Origin: Phytoactinopolyspora halotolerans
GTDB taxonomy: Bacteria > Actinomycetota > Actinomycetes > Jiangellales > Jiangellaceae
Assembly (NCBI RefSeq): GCF_010550675.1
Contig: NZ_JAAGOA010000028.1
Coordinates: 35,432 to 99,431, forward strand
Length of the DNA stretch: 64,000 bases
Direction of reading: 5' to 3'
Position 1 is the stretch's first letter, and the number at the start of each line of letters is the position of its first letter. Below the pieces are notes generated by a model. It saw only the letters and a list, made by a program, of their open reading frames with translations. It was not told where the DNA came from and made no database searches. Of this stretch, positions 1 to 8,529 are shown in pieces. The position numbers were made by a program, and so were the translations under genes.

Positions 1-88
1 AGCTTGAGGCTTTCCCGCGTGTTGCGTTGACCGTGATCGCGGGTGCGCCTAACGTCACTCCTGTCACACCAATAACGAAGGGGACGGC

Positions 89-697
89 GTGAGCGCAGAC
101 AGCACTTCCGGTACAGACCGGGCAGGTCGTGTCGTTGGATCCGCAGTTCCGGCCGGCGGCGCCCAGGGGCAGCTCTTCGAGCCGGTCGTGAACGCTGTCC
201 CCGAAGACTCCGGCTACCGCGGCCCTACCGCGTGTAATGCCGCCGGAATCACCTACCGCCAGCTCGACTACTGGGCCCGTACCGGCCTGGTGGAGCCGAG
301 CATCCGCAACGCCACCGGATCCGGCAGCCAGCGGCTGTACTCCTTCCGGGACATCCTGGTCCTGAAGATCGTCAAGCGGCTTCTGGACACGGGGGTGTCG
401 CTGCAGCAGATCCGCCAGGCCGTCCAGCATCTGCGCGAGCGAGGCGTCCAGGACCTGGCCGGCATCACCCTGATGAGTGACGGTGCGAGCGTCTACGAGT
501 GCACGTCGGCGGATGAGGTCGTCGACTTGGTCCAGGGTGGGCAAGGGGTGTTCGGCATCGCCGTCGGCCGGGTGTGGCGCGAGGTGGAGGCGACACTGAT
601 CGAGCTGCCCGCGGAACGTGCGGGGGAGGACGGCGCCGATCATCCCGGGGACCAGCTCGCCGCCCGTCGCCGCGCAAAGGCGGCCAAGCCCGCGTAG
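89..697 (+). CDS. MerR family transcriptional regulator (Rv1830 type)
   Basis: A 202-residue DNA-binding regulator. The core begins near residue 43 (GYRGPTACNAAGITYRQLDY), a winged-helix MerR domain with the ITYRQLDYWARTGLV recognition region and the SGSQRLYSFRDILVLKIVKRLL wing/helix. The C-terminal half (residues 125-165, YECTSADEVVDLVQGGQGVF) is the conserved tail of the mycobacterial Rv1830 group; there is no obvious ligand-binding domain and the last 40 residues are charged and disordered. The GTG start has a good Shine-Dalgarno (GAAGGGG) six bases upstream. In mycobacteria this regulator also lies just before the glycine decarboxylase gene gcvP, which is the next plus-strand gene here, so the context supports the family call. 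Its target genes are not visible. The first 40 residues are unconserved-looking. Confidence 0.9.
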   Translation: MSADSTSGTDRAGRVVGSAVPAGGAQGQLFEPVVNAVPEDSGYRGPTACNAAGITYRQLDYWARTGLVEPSIRNATGSGSQRLYSFRDILVLKIVKRLLDTGVSLQQIRQAVQHLRERGVQDLAGITLMSDGASVYECTSADEVVDLVQGGQGVFGIAVGRVWREVEATLIELPAERAGEDGADHPGDQLAARRRAKAAKPA

Positions 698-758
698 CTG
701 TCTGTGGTTGCGTTGCGTCGATTCGCTTTCGGGCGCCCTGTGGTGGGCTGACGCCGTG

Positions 759-888
759 GTTGCGTTGGGTGGGCCGGAGAATTCTCTTGCCTCTCACGCG
801 ATCGGCGGGCGGCCTTTCGTGCCGGTTGCGTAGATCAGCCGCCGATCGAAGATCGGCAAGAGAGCTTCTCCGGCCTTTCCGTACGTTC
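759..888 (+). repeat. Intergenic hairpin repeat, family A, copy 1
   Basis: Begins GTTGCGTTGGGTGGGCCGG and folds back on itself: GGCCGGAGAATTCTCTTGCC (771-790 region) pairs with GGCAAGAGAGCTTCTCCGGCC (854-875 region), and GATCGGCGG pairs with CCGCCGATC inside that. A second copy lies inverted at 1018-1145 and three tandem 5' modules plus one full copy lie at 46571-46800. The element contains no convincing gene; the short frames across it are products of the repeat. A shorter match (GGTTGCGTTG) occurs at about 706. It fills much of the gap between the MerR gene and ktrA; the remaining 889-1017 and 1146-1205 show nothing recognisable. Confidence 0.75.
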
Positions 889-1017
889 GTCCCGGTCTCG
901 ACTCACCGGCACCACGGATACGCAGAGCCACTCGGCTCGGGTCTTCGCCGTCGTGTGATCACTGGCGCGACGAGGCGCCGGCCCGCGGTGCCCGCCGACG
1001 CCGCCCAGAGGCCAGCG

Positions 1018-1145
1018 CGTTCGAACGGGCCGGGGAGCTTCTTCGACTGATCTTCCGGTCGGCGGCAGATCTACGCGACCAGCGCGGGACGCTGACCGCC
1101 GACCGCGTGAGAAGGAGAAGAAATCCCCGGCCCTCCCAACGCAAC
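1018..1145 (-). repeat. Intergenic hairpin repeat, family A, copy 2 (inverted)
   Basis: Read on the minus strand it starts GGTTGCGTTGGGAGGGCCGG and ends ...GGCCCGTTCGAACG, matching copies at 759-888 and 46571-46800 over their full length. Its own stem is GGCCGGGGA with TCCCCGGCC, where copy 1 has GGCCGGAGA with TTCTCCGGCC, so the paired bases changed together. Being opposite in orientation to copy 1, the two form one larger inverted repeat of about 390 bp between the MerR gene and ktrA. Confidence 0.7.
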
Positions 1146-1205
1146 CACACCGCTCCGCGTCGGCGTAACAGCGTGGCGTAGCCGAGGGGACGGCCGTAGC
1201 GCGTG

Positions 1206-1874
1206 TCAGGACGCTTCGGAGAAGCGCTCCGTATCGACGACGAGGCCGGACGCGATCACCGTGTCGCCGGGCCGGATGATGGTGTCCGCGGTGGCGTAGG
1301 TGAAGCCCTCACCAGGCCGCTTGATCGCGACGATGGTGACGTTGTACTCCTGCCGGACCTTCGAGTCGCCCAGCCGCATGCCGACGATGTGTGCCGGTGG
1401 AGTGGTCTTCACCATCGCGAAGCCGTCTTCGAACTCGATGTAGTCCATCATGCGGCCGCGCACCAGATGCGCGACACGCGCGCCCATGTCGTGTTCCGGC
1501 CTGGTGACGTGGTGCACGCCGATCTGGGTGAGGATGCGGGCGTGCGAGTTGCTGATCGCCTTCGCCCAGATGTTCGGCACCCCGAGCTCGACGAGCGACG
1601 ACGCGGTGAGGATGCTCGACTCGATGTCGGACCCGATGCCGACTACGGCACGGTTGTACTCGTGCACCGAGAGTTGCCGCAGTACCTCGATCTTGGTCGT
1701 GTCGGCGACGACGGCGTGTGTCAGCCGCCCGGAGACCGACTGGACCTTGTCGGCGTCCGCGTCGATGCCGAGGACTTCGGTCTGTTCTTTCATCAGCTCC
1801 AGCGCCAGGGACTTGCCGAAACGGCCCAGTCCGCAGACGACCACCACGCTGCTGTCGCGGTGCTTCCTAGCCAA
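1206..1874 (-). CDS. ktrA: Potassium uptake regulatory subunit KtrA (TrkA family)
   Basis: 222-residue cytosolic gating subunit of a Ktr potassium channel/transporter. It has an RCK_N Rossmann fold starting VVVVCGLGRFGKSLALEL (GxGxxG nucleotide loop near residue 15) with the acidic GIDADAD at the end of the second strand, and an RCK_C domain from about residue 140 (VGMRLGDSKVRQEYNVTIVAI). The length is normal for a single-RCK KtrA protein. The reading frame opens with a TTG (TTG GCT AGG) that overlaps the ktrB stop by eight bases, so it is probably translated by coupling to ktrB. It is the last gene of a minus-strand group whose two upstream genes are both KtrB-type membrane subunits; which of them, or both, it partners is not clear. 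Binding of ATP/ADP or NAD(H) is family knowledge. Confidence 0.92.
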   Translation of the reverse strand: MARKHRDSSVVVVCGLGRFGKSLALELMKEQTEVLGIDADADKVQSVSGRLTHAVVADTTKIEVLRQLSVHEYNRAVVGIGSDIESSILTASSLVELGVPNIWAKAISNSHARILTQIGVHHVTRPEHDMGARVAHLVRGRMMDYIEFEDGFAMVKTTPPAHIVGMRLGDSKVRQEYNVTIVAIKRPGEGFTYATADTIIRPGDTVIASGLVVDTERFSEAS

Positions 1875-3258
1875 TGATCGGTCTCCCTTCGGGAAGCTCG
1901 TACAACCGGGTGCGCTGGCGCAGCGCGAGTGCGGTACCGAGGGTGATGGGGCCGAGGCGGCCGACGTACATCAGCACGACGAGAAGTCCTTGGATGCCTT
2001 CGGGAAGCTCTGCTGTGATCCCGGTCGATAGCCCAACTGTACAGGCTGCGGATATCACCTCGAATAGAACTCGGTCAAGCTTGAAGGCGTCGCCGGTCAC
2101 GAACAAGATGATGACCGTCGGGACGACCACCAGCGCGACGGTCAGCAGGGCAACGGTGAGCGCCTGGCGCTGGACGCGGCCTCCGACCTGCCGGTCGAAG
2201 ATGTTGACTCGAGGCTCGCCGCGGAGCTCGGCGTAGATGACGAAGAAGAGCAGGGCGAACGTGGTGACCTTGATGCCGCCGCCGGTACCGGCGCTGCCCG
2301 CGCCGATGAACATGAGCACGTCGTTCCCCAGCCAGGTGGCCTCCCGCATCTGCTCCACGTCCAGCGTGTTGAACCCCGTCGAGCGGGGCATGACGCCGTG
2401 GAAGAAGCCGGCCAGGAGCTTCCCGCGCACATCGAGCGGGCCCAGAGTGGCCTCGTTGCGCCATTCCGCGGCCATGATGAACCAGGAACCGAAGACGAAC
2501 AGCAGCACGCTCATGGAGACGGTGAGCTTGGTGTGCATGCTCCACGAGCGTGGCTGCCAGAACTGCCGCCGCAGCTCCAGCAGCACCGGGAAGCCGATAC
2601 CGCCGCAGAACGCGGCGACGGCGATCGGTATGCAGATCCACGGGTCAGTGACGAAGCGCATCAGGCTGTCGCTGTAGAGCGAGAATCCGGCGTTGTTGAA
2701 GGCGGAGACGGCGTGGAACGTGCCGAGGTACAGCGCCCTGCTGAGCGGCTCGTCGTAGGCGATGAGCAGCCGCGTGGTCAGGATCGCGGCCACCGTGATC
2801 TCGAACGCGGCCGTCAGCTTGGCCACACCGAAAACGACCCGACGCACGTCTCCGAGGCCCAGGCTCTTGGTCTCGGCTGCCGCGGTCAAGCGTGAGCGCA
2901 GGTTCATCCGCCGGGAGATCAGGACGACCAGCAAGGAGCTCATCGTCATGATGCCGAAGCCGCCGACCTGGAACAGGCCCATGATCGCGACTTCACCGAA
3001 CGTGGACCAGTAACCCGGGGTGTCGACGACGATCAGCCCGACGATGCACACGGCGGACGTCGCTGTGAACAACGCTTGCATGAACGAAGCCGAACCCGGT
3101 CCGTCGGTCGCGACGGGCAGCATCAGGATCGCCGTGCCGCAGACGATCATCAACGCGAATCCGGCGACGACGAACTGTGCGGGATGGGTCAAGCGTGGCC
3201 GGTGCCTCGCAAGCCAGCCCACCCAGTTCGCGGTAAGCGCCCCGTGTTCGCTGCGCAC
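1867..3258 (-). CDS. ktrB: Potassium uptake membrane subunit KtrB (TrkH/KtrB family), paralogue 1
   Basis: 463-residue ion-conducting membrane protein with the four-fold M1-P-M2 repeat. The four pore loops are visible as TSAVCIVGL, FNNAGFSL, RSTGFNTL and CTVGLSTGI, each with the key filter glycine, and the intramembrane gate GSAGTGGGIK follows loop three. I chose the GTG at 3258 because a TAATGT box lies seven bases upstream, exactly as in the second ktrB, and because both proteins then have the same length (463). Longer in-frame starts at 3342 and 3420 would overlap or crowd the upstream gene. The first pore loop has I-V-G where the neighbouring paralogue has V-T-G. It ends EGRPIIG like its paralogue and overlaps ktrA by eight bases. 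Confidence 0.9.
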   Translation of the reverse strand: MRSEHGALTANWVGWLARHRPRLTHPAQFVVAGFALMIVCGTAILMLPVATDGPGSASFMQALFTATSAVCIVGLIVVDTPGYWSTFGEVAIMGLFQVGGFGIMTMSSLLVVLISRRMNLRSRLTAAAETKSLGLGDVRRVVFGVAKLTAAFEITVAAILTTRLLIAYDEPLSRALYLGTFHAVSAFNNAGFSLYSDSLMRFVTDPWICIPIAVAAFCGGIGFPVLLELRRQFWQPRSWSMHTKLTVSMSVLLFVFGSWFIMAAEWRNEATLGPLDVRGKLLAGFFHGVMPRSTGFNTLDVEQMREATWLGNDVLMFIGAGSAGTGGGIKVTTFALLFFVIYAELRGEPRVNIFDRQVGGRVQRQALTVALLTVALVVVPTVIILFVTGDAFKLDRVLFEVISAACTVGLSTGITAELPEGIQGLLVVLMYVGRLGPITLGTALALRQRTRLYELPEGRPIIG

Positions 3259-3265
3259 TCGCGCG

Positions 3266-3271
3266 ACATTA
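3266..3271 (-). promoter_or_regulatory. -10 box of leaderless ktrB paralogue 1
   Basis: TAATGT on the minus strand, seven bases before the GTG start, within GTGTAATGTC that is nearly the same as the sequence before the other ktrB (GTGTAATCTC). No ribosome binding site lies between, so the transcript probably starts at the GTG. Confidence 0.55.
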
Positions 3272-3358
3272 CACGCCACCCGGCACGGTGCAACCGAAGA
3301 GGTCAGATGTGACGCCATCGTGTCGCGTGCGCTGTCAGACATCGGGCATCGGGCGTCC

Positions 3359-4750
3359 TCAGCCGATGATGGGGCGACCTTCCGGCAGGTCGTAGAGCTT
3401 CTCTTGGTTGCGCAGCGCAAGGGCGCTGGCGAACGTGATCGGGCCCAACCGGCCGACGAACATCAGCAGGACGAGCATCGCCTGTTCTGCTCCCGGGAGG
3501 CTGTCGGTGATGCCGGTGGACAGACCCACCGTGGAGAAGGCGGAGATCACCTCGAACATCGCGCGGTCGGTGGAGATCTCCGGGGTGGCCTCGGCGACGA
3601 TGATGGTCGGGATCACCACGGCCGCCACGCTGAGTAGCGCCACGGTCAGTGCCTGGCGTTGAACGCGTGCGCCGACCTGGCGGTCGAAGACATTGACCGC
3701 ACGTTGGCCGCGGATCTCGGCGACGATGACGAAGAGGAGCAGAAAGAACGTCGTCACCTTGATGCCGCCCGCGGTGCTGGCGCTGCCGCCGCCGATGAAC
3801 ATCAGCACGTCCGTGCCGAGCCAGGTGCCCTCGGTCATCTGCTCCACGTCCACGCTGTTGAAGCCGGCGGTACGTGGCATCACCGAGTGGAAGAAGCCGT
3901 TGAGCAGCTTGGCCGGGACGCTCAGCGGGGCGAGCGTCGCGTCGTTGTCCCACTCGCTGTAGGTGATGAACGCCATGCCGCCAGGGATGAGCAGCGCCGT
4001 CGCCGACAGGGTGATCTTGGTGTGCAGGCTCCAACGGCGCGGCTGGCGGAACTCGCGTCGCAGCTCCAGCAGGACGGGAAAGCCGAGACCGCCGCAGATC
4101 ACCGCGACGGCGATGGGAATCAGCACCCACGGGTCGGTGGCGAATCGCATCAGGCTGTCGCTGTAGAGGGAGAAGCCGGCATTGTTGAAGGCGGAGATCG
4201 CGTGGAACACGCCGAGGTACGCGGCGCGTCCGAGCGGCTCGTCGTAGCCGATCAGCAGCCGGACGGTCAGGATGAGAGCGGTCGCGAACTCGAACAGCAC
4301 GCTCACCTTGGCGACGCCGGTGACCACCCGCCGAACATCACCGAGGCCCAGACTCTTCGTCTCGGCGGCTGCCGTCAGCCGGGAACGCAGCCCGATCCGG
4401 CGGGAGACCAGCAACACCAGCAGCGACGCCGTGGTCATCAGGCCGAAACCGCCGACCTGGATCAGACCCAGGATGACGACCTCGCCGAACGTGGACCAGT
4501 AGCCGGGTGTGTCGACGACGATCAGCCCGGTGACGCAGACCCCGGACGTGGCGGTGAACAGCGCATCCAGGAACGATGCGGAAGCAGGTCCTTCGCGTGC
4601 CACCGGAAGGGACAGTAGGACGGTTCCGACCGCGATGGCGGAGGCGAATCCGGCGACGACGAACTGGGCCGGATGCTGGAAACGAGGCAACCAGCGCGCG
4701 GCCGCACGAATCCAGCGGCGCGTGGGGAGCCCCCGGTACTCCACAGGCAC
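3359..4750 (-). CDS. ktrB: Potassium uptake membrane subunit KtrB (TrkH/KtrB family), paralogue 2
   Basis: 463-residue TrkH/KtrB potassium translocating subunit, a tandem paralogue of the next gene downstream. Pore loops are TSGVCVTGL, FNNAGFSL, RTAGFNSV and STVGLSTGI; the gate loop is GSASTAGGIK. Long stretches are identical to the paralogue, for example GLIVVDTPGYWSTFGEV and LTAAAETKSLGLGDVRRVV. The GTG at 4750 was chosen over the longer frame to 4822 because a TAATCT box sits seven bases before it. Only one KtrA gene is present, so two membrane subunits may share one regulatory ring, or a second KtrA lies elsewhere. The four filter glycines are intact, so this copy should conduct. The gene stops 101 bases before the start of ktrB paralogue 1, which carries its own promoter. 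Confidence 0.9.
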   Translation of the reverse strand: MPVEYRGLPTRRWIRAAARWLPRFQHPAQFVVAGFASAIAVGTVLLSLPVAREGPASASFLDALFTATSGVCVTGLIVVDTPGYWSTFGEVVILGLIQVGGFGLMTTASLLVLLVSRRIGLRSRLTAAAETKSLGLGDVRRVVTGVAKVSVLFEFATALILTVRLLIGYDEPLGRAAYLGVFHAISAFNNAGFSLYSDSLMRFATDPWVLIPIAVAVICGGLGFPVLLELRREFRQPRRWSLHTKITLSATALLIPGGMAFITYSEWDNDATLAPLSVPAKLLNGFFHSVMPRTAGFNSVDVEQMTEGTWLGTDVLMFIGGGSASTAGGIKVTTFFLLLFVIVAEIRGQRAVNVFDRQVGARVQRQALTVALLSVAAVVIPTIIVAEATPEISTDRAMFEVISAFSTVGLSTGITDSLPGAEQAMLVLLMFVGRLGPITFASALALRNQEKLYDLPEGRPIIG

Positions 4751-4757
4751 TCGGATG

Positions 4758-4763
4758 AGATTA
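4758..4763 (-). promoter_or_regulatory. -10 box of leaderless ktrB paralogue 2
   Basis: TAATCT on the minus strand, seven bases before the GTG start of the upstream ktrB. No purine-rich ribosome binding site precedes the GTG. The surrounding bases match the box before the other ktrB, so the promoter was duplicated with the gene. Confidence 0.55.
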
Positions 4764-4965
4764 CACCTGTCCTCGCCCGATGCCGTGCGCACGCGGTCGC
4801 CGGTGATGTCGGCGCAGCTCACAACGTCGTCGGTGCGTGGCGCCCACGTTGCCGACGACTCGCGTGCGGGTGGATCCGCGGCCCGCTCACGGGGTCCGAG
4901 GACGGGACGTGTGGCTGGCGTCGCGGCCGGAAATGGTTATGCTGAGCGGTAGAAGCCGTCGACTC

Positions 4966-5075
4966 CGGCTGGGAGAGTCTCCGTGCCCGCAGTGGCGTGG
5001 GGCGCCGAAGGGGCAACATCCCCGTCAACCTCTCAGGCAACAGGGACCGGCCGGGACAGGCAGCTCTGGAGTACC
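4966..5075 (+). promoter_or_regulatory. Glycine riboswitch (single aptamer) upstream of gcvP
   Basis: Matches the glycine aptamer: GGGAGAGTC (4971), GCGCCGAAGGGGCAA (5002), CCTCTCAGGCAACAGGGACCG (5029, only its core given by TCTCAGGCAA) and the closing CTCTGGA (5064). Glycine binding normally turns on cleavage-system genes, fitting gcvP at 5157. Only one full aptamer is visible; the following 80 bases can form a hairpin (ACCGGTGCGTC ... GCCGGTGCGAC) but lack the second aptamer core. A likely promoter -10 is TATGCT at 4938. The rest of the 4764-4965 gap shows nothing else. Confidence 0.93.
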
Positions 5076-5156
5076 GGTGCGTCACGCCGATGTGCAGCCG
5101 GTGCGACAGAGGGGGAGCGCTCGTAACCCGCACACTGCGCCCGAGGAGCTCCAGCG

Positions 5157-8030
5157 ATGACTTCTTCTCAGCTGAATCCCCGACCGCTGTCCGATGTATC
5201 CGCCGACGCCCCGTTTGTCGGTCGGCACATCGGACCCCGCGACGATGAGATCGCGACGATGCTGGAGGCGGTCGGCTACGACTCACTCGACGCATTGACC
5301 GATGCCGCCGTACCCGAGTCGATCCGCACCTTGTCCGCGCTCGACCTGCCGGACGCCGGCACCGAGCTGGAGGCGCTGGAGGACCTGCGCCGGTTGGCCC
5401 GCCGCAACAAGCAGCAGGTCCAGATGATCGGCCTGGGGTACTCGGATACCGTGACGCCGCCCGTGGTCGTCCGCCGGGTGCTGGAAAGCCCCGCCTGGTA
5501 CACCGCCTACACGCCGTATCAGCCGGAGATCTCCCAGGGCCGGCTCGAGGCGCTGCTGAACTTCCAGACCATGGTGGCCGACCTGTCCGGCCTGCCGACC
5601 GCGAACGCCAGCCTGCTGGACGAGGCCACCGCGGCAGCGGAGGCGATGACCCTGATGCGGCGTTCGGTCCGGGGCGGGGCGGACCGGTTCCTGGTGGACG
5701 CCGACTGCCTGCCGCAGACCATCGCCGTCATCGAGACCCGGGCCGAGCCGCTCGGCATCGAGGTGGAGGTCGCCGACCTCACCGATGGCCTCCCGGAGGG
5801 CGAGTTCTTCGGAATCCTGCTGCAGTACCCCGGCGCCTCCGGAGGCGTCCACGACCTCACGCCCACGATCGAGGCGGCGCATGAGCGAGGTGCGCTGGTG
5901 ACCGTCGCCGCCGACCTGCTCGCCCTGACCCTGCTCGTGCCGCCCGGCGAGATGGGGGCGGACGTGGTGGTCGGCAGCTCGCAGCGGTTCGGCGTCCCGC
6001 TCGGATACGGCGGCCCGCACGCCGGTTACATCGCCGTGCGGACCGGCCTGGAGCGCGGTCTGCCCGGGCGGCTGGTGGGCGTGTCGGTCGACGCCGACGG
6101 TGACCAGGCCTACCGGCTGGCGTTGCAGACCCGTGAGCAGCACATCCGTCGCGAGCGCGCCACATCGAACATCTGCACGGCGCAGGTTCTGCTCGCCGTG
6201 GTGGCCTCGATGTACGCGGTGTGGCACGGACCGGACGGGCTACGCGAGATCGCCCGACGGGTGCACGGGCACGCCGCCACCGTCGCCGCCCAGCTGCGCG
6301 CCGGGGGAGTGGAGGTGGTCCACGACTCCTTCTTCGACACCGTCTTGGCCCGGGTGCCGGGGCGGGCGGAAGCCATCGTCGCCGAGGCGGCCGAGCTGGG
6401 GATCAACCTGGGAGCGGACGGGGCGGACCGGATCCGGATCGCCTGTGACGAGGTGACCACGGACGCCGACGTCGCCGTGGTGCTGAAGGTGTTCGGGGCG
6501 GGCGTCGAGCCGCGGCAGCGCGCCGGCACCGCCATCCCGGCGACGTTGGAGCGGACGAGCGAATTCCTCACCCATCCGGTGTTCAACGTGCACCGCTCCG
6601 AGACGGCGATGCTGCGGTACCTGCGCCGCCTGGCGGACAAGGACTATGCGCTGGACCGCGGGATGATCCCGCTCGGCTCATGCACCATGAAGCTGAACGC
6701 CACCACGGAGATGGAGCCCATCACCTGGCCGGCCTTCGCCGGAATCCACCCGTTCGCGCCGGTGGAACAGGCCGAGGGCTACGTGGAGATGATCCGCCAG
6801 CTGGAGTCGTGGCTGGCGACCATCACCGGGTACGCGGCCGTGTCGGTCCAGCCCAACGCCGGCTCTCAGGGCGAACTCGCCGGACTGTTGGCGATCCGGG
6901 CATACCACCGCTCCCGCGACGACGCCCAGCGAGACGTCTGCCTCATCCCGTCCAGCGCGCACGGCACCAACGCGGCGTCGGCGGTGATGGCCGGGATGCG
7001 GGTCGTCGTCGTGGGTGCTGCCGAGGACGGTACCGTCGACCTGGACGACCTGCGAGCCAAGATCGCCCAGCACGGTGAGCGGCTCTCCGCGATCATGGTG
7101 ACCTACCCGTCCACCCACGGGGTGTACGAGGAGGGCATCTCGGAGATCGCGCGGCTGGTGCATGAGGCCGGGGGCCAGGTCTACGTCGACGGCGCGAACC
7201 TGAACGCACTGATGGGACTGGCGAAGCCCGGCGAGTTCGGGGCGGACGTCAGCCACCTGAACCTGCACAAGACCTTCTGCATTCCGCACGGCGGCGGTGG
7301 CCCGGGCGTCGGGCCGATCGGGGTGCGCGAGCACCTCGCTCCCTTCCTGCCGAACCACCCGTTGCTCCCCGAGGCGGGGCCGGCCACCGGCGTCGGTCCC
7401 GTGTCCGCGGCGCCGTTCGGATCGGCGTCGATCCTGCCGATCTCCTGGGCGTACATCCGCATGATGGGCGCCGACGGGCTCAAGCTCGCCACCCAGACCG
7501 CGGTGCTGGCGGCGAACTACGTGGCGGCCCGGCTGCGCGAGCACTACCCGGTGCTGTACACCGGGCGCGGCGGGTTGGTCGCGCACGAGTGCATCGTGGA
7601 CCTCCGGCCGATGACCAAGGCCACCGGGGTGACCGTGGACGACGTGGCCAAGCGTCTGATCGACTACGGTTTCCACGCGCCGACCATGTCCTTCCCGGTC
7701 GCCGGGACGCTGATGATCGAGCCGACGGAGTCCGAAGACCTGGCGGAACTGGATCGGTTCTGCGACGCGATGATCGCTATCCGGGCCGAGGCGGATCGGG
7801 TCGAGGCGGGCGAGTGGCCGGCCGGGAACAACCCGCTGCGCAATGCCCCGCACACGGCGGAGTCGCTGGTCGGCCAGTGGGATCACCCGTACACGCGGGA
7901 GGTGGCCGTGTACCCGTCGGCATCCGCGCGTGCGGACAAGTACTGGCCGCCGGTGCGCCGGATCGACGGTGCCTACGGCGACCGGAACCTGGTGTGCTCC
8001 TGCCCGGCACCGGAGGCGTTCGAGAGCTGA
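5157..8030 (+). CDS. gcvP: Glycine dehydrogenase (decarboxylating), P protein of the glycine cleavage system
   Basis: 957-residue fused P protein (the usual length for the single-chain alpha2-type enzyme). It decarboxylates glycine with pyridoxal phosphate and passes the aminomethyl group to lipoylated GcvH. The N-terminal half starts [21 protein letters not shown]; the C-terminal catalytic half carries [15 protein letters not shown] and the cofactor lysine in [18 protein letters not shown] (Lys705). A ribosome site GAGGAG lies nine bases before ATG. It is transcribed alone from the riboswitch; gcvT and gcvH are not in the window, so the other subunits are encoded elsewhere. Expression should rise with glycine. 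Confidence 0.98.
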   Translation: MTSSQLNPRPLSDVSADAPFVGRHIGPRDDEIATMLEAVGYDSLDALTDAAVPESIRTLSALDLPDAGTELEALEDLRRLARRNKQQVQMIGLGYSDTVTPPVVVRRVLESPAWYTAYTPYQPEISQGRLEALLNFQTMVADLSGLPTANASLLDEATAAAEAMTLMRRSVRGGADRFLVDADCLPQTIAVIETRAEPLGIEVEVADLTDGLPEGEFFGILLQYPGASGGVHDLTPTIEAAHERGALVTVAADLLALTLLVPPGEMGADVVVGSSQRFGVPLGYGGPHAGYIAVRTGLERGLPGRLVGVSVDADGDQAYRLALQTREQHIRRERATSNICTAQVLLAVVASMYAVWHGPDGLREIARRVHGHAATVAAQLRAGGVEVVHDSFFDTVLARVPGRAEAIVAEAAELGINLGADGADRIRIACDEVTTDADVAVVLKVFGAGVEPRQRAGTAIPATLERTSEFLTHPVFNVHRSETAMLRYLRRLADKDYALDRGMIPLGSCTMKLNATTEMEPITWPAFAGIHPFAPVEQAEGYVEMIRQLESWLATITGYAAVSVQPNAGSQGELAGLLAIRAYHRSRDDAQRDVCLIPSSAHGTNAASAVMAGMRVVVVGAAEDGTVDLDDLRAKIAQHGERLSAIMVTYPSTHGVYEEGISEIARLVHEAGGQVYVDGANLNALMGLAKPGEFGADVSHLNLHKTFCIPHGGGGPGVGPIGVREHLAPFLPNHPLLPEAGPATGVGPVSAAPFGSASILPISWAYIRMMGADGLKLATQTAVLAANYVAARLREHYPVLYTGRGGLVAHECIVDLRPMTKATGVTVDDVAKRLIDYGFHAPTMSFPVAGTLMIEPTESEDLAELDRFCDAMIAIRAEADRVEAGEWPAGNNPLRNAPHTAESLVGQWDHPYTREVAVYPSASARADKYWPPVRRIDGAYGDRNLVCSCPAPEAFES

Positions 8031-8062
8031 CGCCCTCGTCGCGGTGGGGAGGGCCTCGTGGC

Positions 8063-8168
8063 GGTGGTGAGGGACCAGATCCCCTCCCCGCCCGCGGCGA
8101 GTCGTCGGGGGGCTCCTCCCACGCCGATGCCCGAGCCTACCCTGGAGGGGATCTGGTCCCTCCCCACC
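8063..8168. terminator. Long inverted repeat downstream of gcvP
   Basis: Two 25-base arms (8063-8087 and 8144-8168) match in 24 of 25 positions; each contains GAGGGACCAGATCCCCTCC or its complement. The 56-base loop is GC-rich. There is no T-run after it, so it is either a non-canonical terminator or a small palindromic repeat. It starts 32 bases after the gcvP stop. Confidence 0.6.
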
Positions 8169-8251
8169 TTCTGTGGTCGCCGATGTGCCGGGCTTCACCT
8201 CGAGGTCTCGACGGTCGGGCTTTCGGCTGGATGTCATGGGGAGACCGCTCG

Positions 8252-8297
8252 TCATGTACCGGTTTTGGCCCCTATGCGGGCCAAAACCGGTACATGA
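8252..8297. repeat. Perfect 20-bp hairpin in the gcvP-dedA gap
   Basis: TCATGTACCGGTTTTGGCCC and its exact complement are separated by the six bases CTATGC. The stem is perfect and unusually A/T containing for this region. No poly-T follows. With the inverted repeat at 8063-8168 it makes up most of the structured part of the 500-base gap; the stretch 8298-8529 shows nothing recognisable apart from the dedA upstream region. Confidence 0.7.
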
Positions 8298-8529
8298 TCG
8301 TGTGCGCTCGCGGCCGCGGTACGTTGCCGAGGGGGCGTGGGTGCGCGCCTTGGTCCAGGGAATCGTGCCCGTCGGGCGACGAGACGGCACATCAGGGGGA
8401 ACCCCTCCGGGTGAAGGATGGGGAAGGTCCACCTGTGGTCGTATGTCCTGGCCGCCCGTTGTGGGTAGCGTCGTGTAAGGATAGGGATGCACACGACGAC
8501 GGGCCGCAGACGCCGGTACGTCTCGGGCG

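Noticed and set aside
1018..1145. Small genes in the MerR-ktrA gap
   Set aside because: Open frames there come from the repeat; they have no ribosome site, and copies elsewhere do not keep the frame.
5076..5156. A second glycine aptamer
   Set aside because: A hairpin is present but the GGGAGA, GCCGAAGG and CTCAGG cores are missing.
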